The notes under the pieces are model-generated. The model searched no databases, was not told the origin of the DNA, and saw nothing but the letters and a program-made list of their open reading frames with translations. DNA of 6,371 bases, taken from NCBI GenBank assembly GCA_002308255.1, contig DBVZ01000071.1:990-7360 (forward strand), read 5' to 3'. Shown here piece by piece: positions 6,069-6,371 of this stretch (position 1 is its first letter; every line of letters starts with the position of its first letter). Made by a program: the position numbers and the translations under genes. Origin of the DNA: Lachnospiraceae bacterium UBA1251 (lineage in GTDB: Bacteria > Bacillota > Clostridia > Lachnospirales > Lachnospiraceae).

Positions 6069-6371
6069 CACCGGAGCTGCGCACCGCAAGAGATTATGAG
6101 AAGGAAAAGGAGTCCCTGATCCGCGCCGAAGAAAGACCGTATTATCATTTGTCCGCGAGAGTGGGATGGATGAACGATCCGAACGGGTTTTCCTTTTATA
6201 ACGGGAAATATCACCTGTTCTACCAGTACCATCCGTATGATTCCCACTGGGGACCGATGCACTGGGGGCACGCGGTTACGGAAGACCTGATCCACTGGGA
6301 GTATCTTCCCTGTGCAATGGCTCCGGATACGGAGCCGGATCAGGACGGCTGCTTTTCCGGCAGTGCCATCG
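6065..6371 (+). CDS. Second GH32 beta-fructosidase, N-terminal part (runs off the window)
   Basis: The frame opens at an ATG that overlaps the HAD stop codon (ATGA, 6065-6068) and stays open to the window end, giving 102 codons. A purine-rich AGGGGGAGA at 6052-6060 serves as ribosome site. The visible part is the first propeller blade and start of the second of a GH32 enzyme. The canonical motif WMNDPNG is at residues 35-41 with nucleophile Asp38, followed by YHLFYQYHP, WGPMHWGHAVTEDLIHWE and GCFSGSAI. No signal peptide is seen, so it should act in the cytoplasm. It differs clearly from the GH32 upstream: it keeps the conserved Asn before the nucleophile and has WGPMHWGHA where the first has WGAVHGLKYWYHV. 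It could be a sucrose-6-phosphate hydrolase or an invertase acting on fructo-oligosaccharides. The RDP and ECP motifs lie outside the window. Confidence 0.92.
   Translation, partial: MTPELRTARDYEKEKESLIRAEERPYYHLSARVGWMNDPNGFSFYNGKYHLFYQYHPYDSHWGPMHWGHAVTEDLIHWEYLPCAMAPDTEPDQDGCFSGSAI

Noticed and set aside
5133..6089. Minus-strand open frame of 318 codons, longer than the HAD gene opposite it
   Set aside because: It lies antisense to a gene with all four HAD motifs, its own ribosome site and a coupled neighbour. The translation shows no recognisable domain. GC-biased third positions in this genome readily open the opposite frames.

Overview
The window looks like part of the chromosome of a fermentative Gram-positive bacterium (Bacillota), probably a Clostridia or Lachnospiraceae-type anaerobe with moderately high GC. 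Three things point there: the sucrose-type PTS permease has a fused IIA domain, HPr carries both His15 and a Ser46-type regulatory serine, and the genes are tightly packed behind strong AGGAG-type ribosome sites. Species cannot be assigned from the sequence alone.

All genes lie on the + strand and belong to one theme, uptake and hydrolysis of sucrose or related beta-fructosides. Positions 1-1527 hold the 3' part of a sucrose-family PTS permease (EIIC, an Ala/Pro linker, then EIIA). The general PTS phosphocarriers follow: ptsH (HPr, 1623-1880) and ptsI (Enzyme I, 2001-3626). A strong intrinsic terminator (3640-3682) closes that block. The second block has a GH32 sucrose-6-phosphate hydrolase type enzyme (3706-5232), a Cof-type HAD phosphatase (5295-6068) and, overlapping it by 4 bases, a second GH32 enzyme that runs off the window end (6065-6371).

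Read together, Enzyme I passes phosphate from PEP to HPr, HPr to the fused EIIA, and then to the EIIB domain, which lies upstream of the window. The sugar enters as sucrose-6-phosphate and the first GH32 enzyme would split it. The HAD protein and the second GH32 enzyme probably extend the range of substrates or deal with phosphorylated sugars. It is unusual that HPr and Enzyme I sit inside this locus, because that makes it a nearly self-sufficient phosphorelay.

The most interesting non-coding material is in the short gaps. There is an extended -10 promoter followed at once by a GNRA-capped hairpin before ptsH, a perfect 18-bp palindrome and a 17-bp imperfect inverted repeat between ptsH and ptsI, a textbook terminator before the first GH32 gene, and a small GC hairpin before the HAD gene. 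No stretch over 300 bases lacks a gene. I saw no tRNA, rRNA, CRISPR array, complete insertion sequence or transcriptional regulator gene. I did not find a radically new system; the best leads are the regulatory hairpins and a substitution beside the nucleophile of the first GH32 enzyme.
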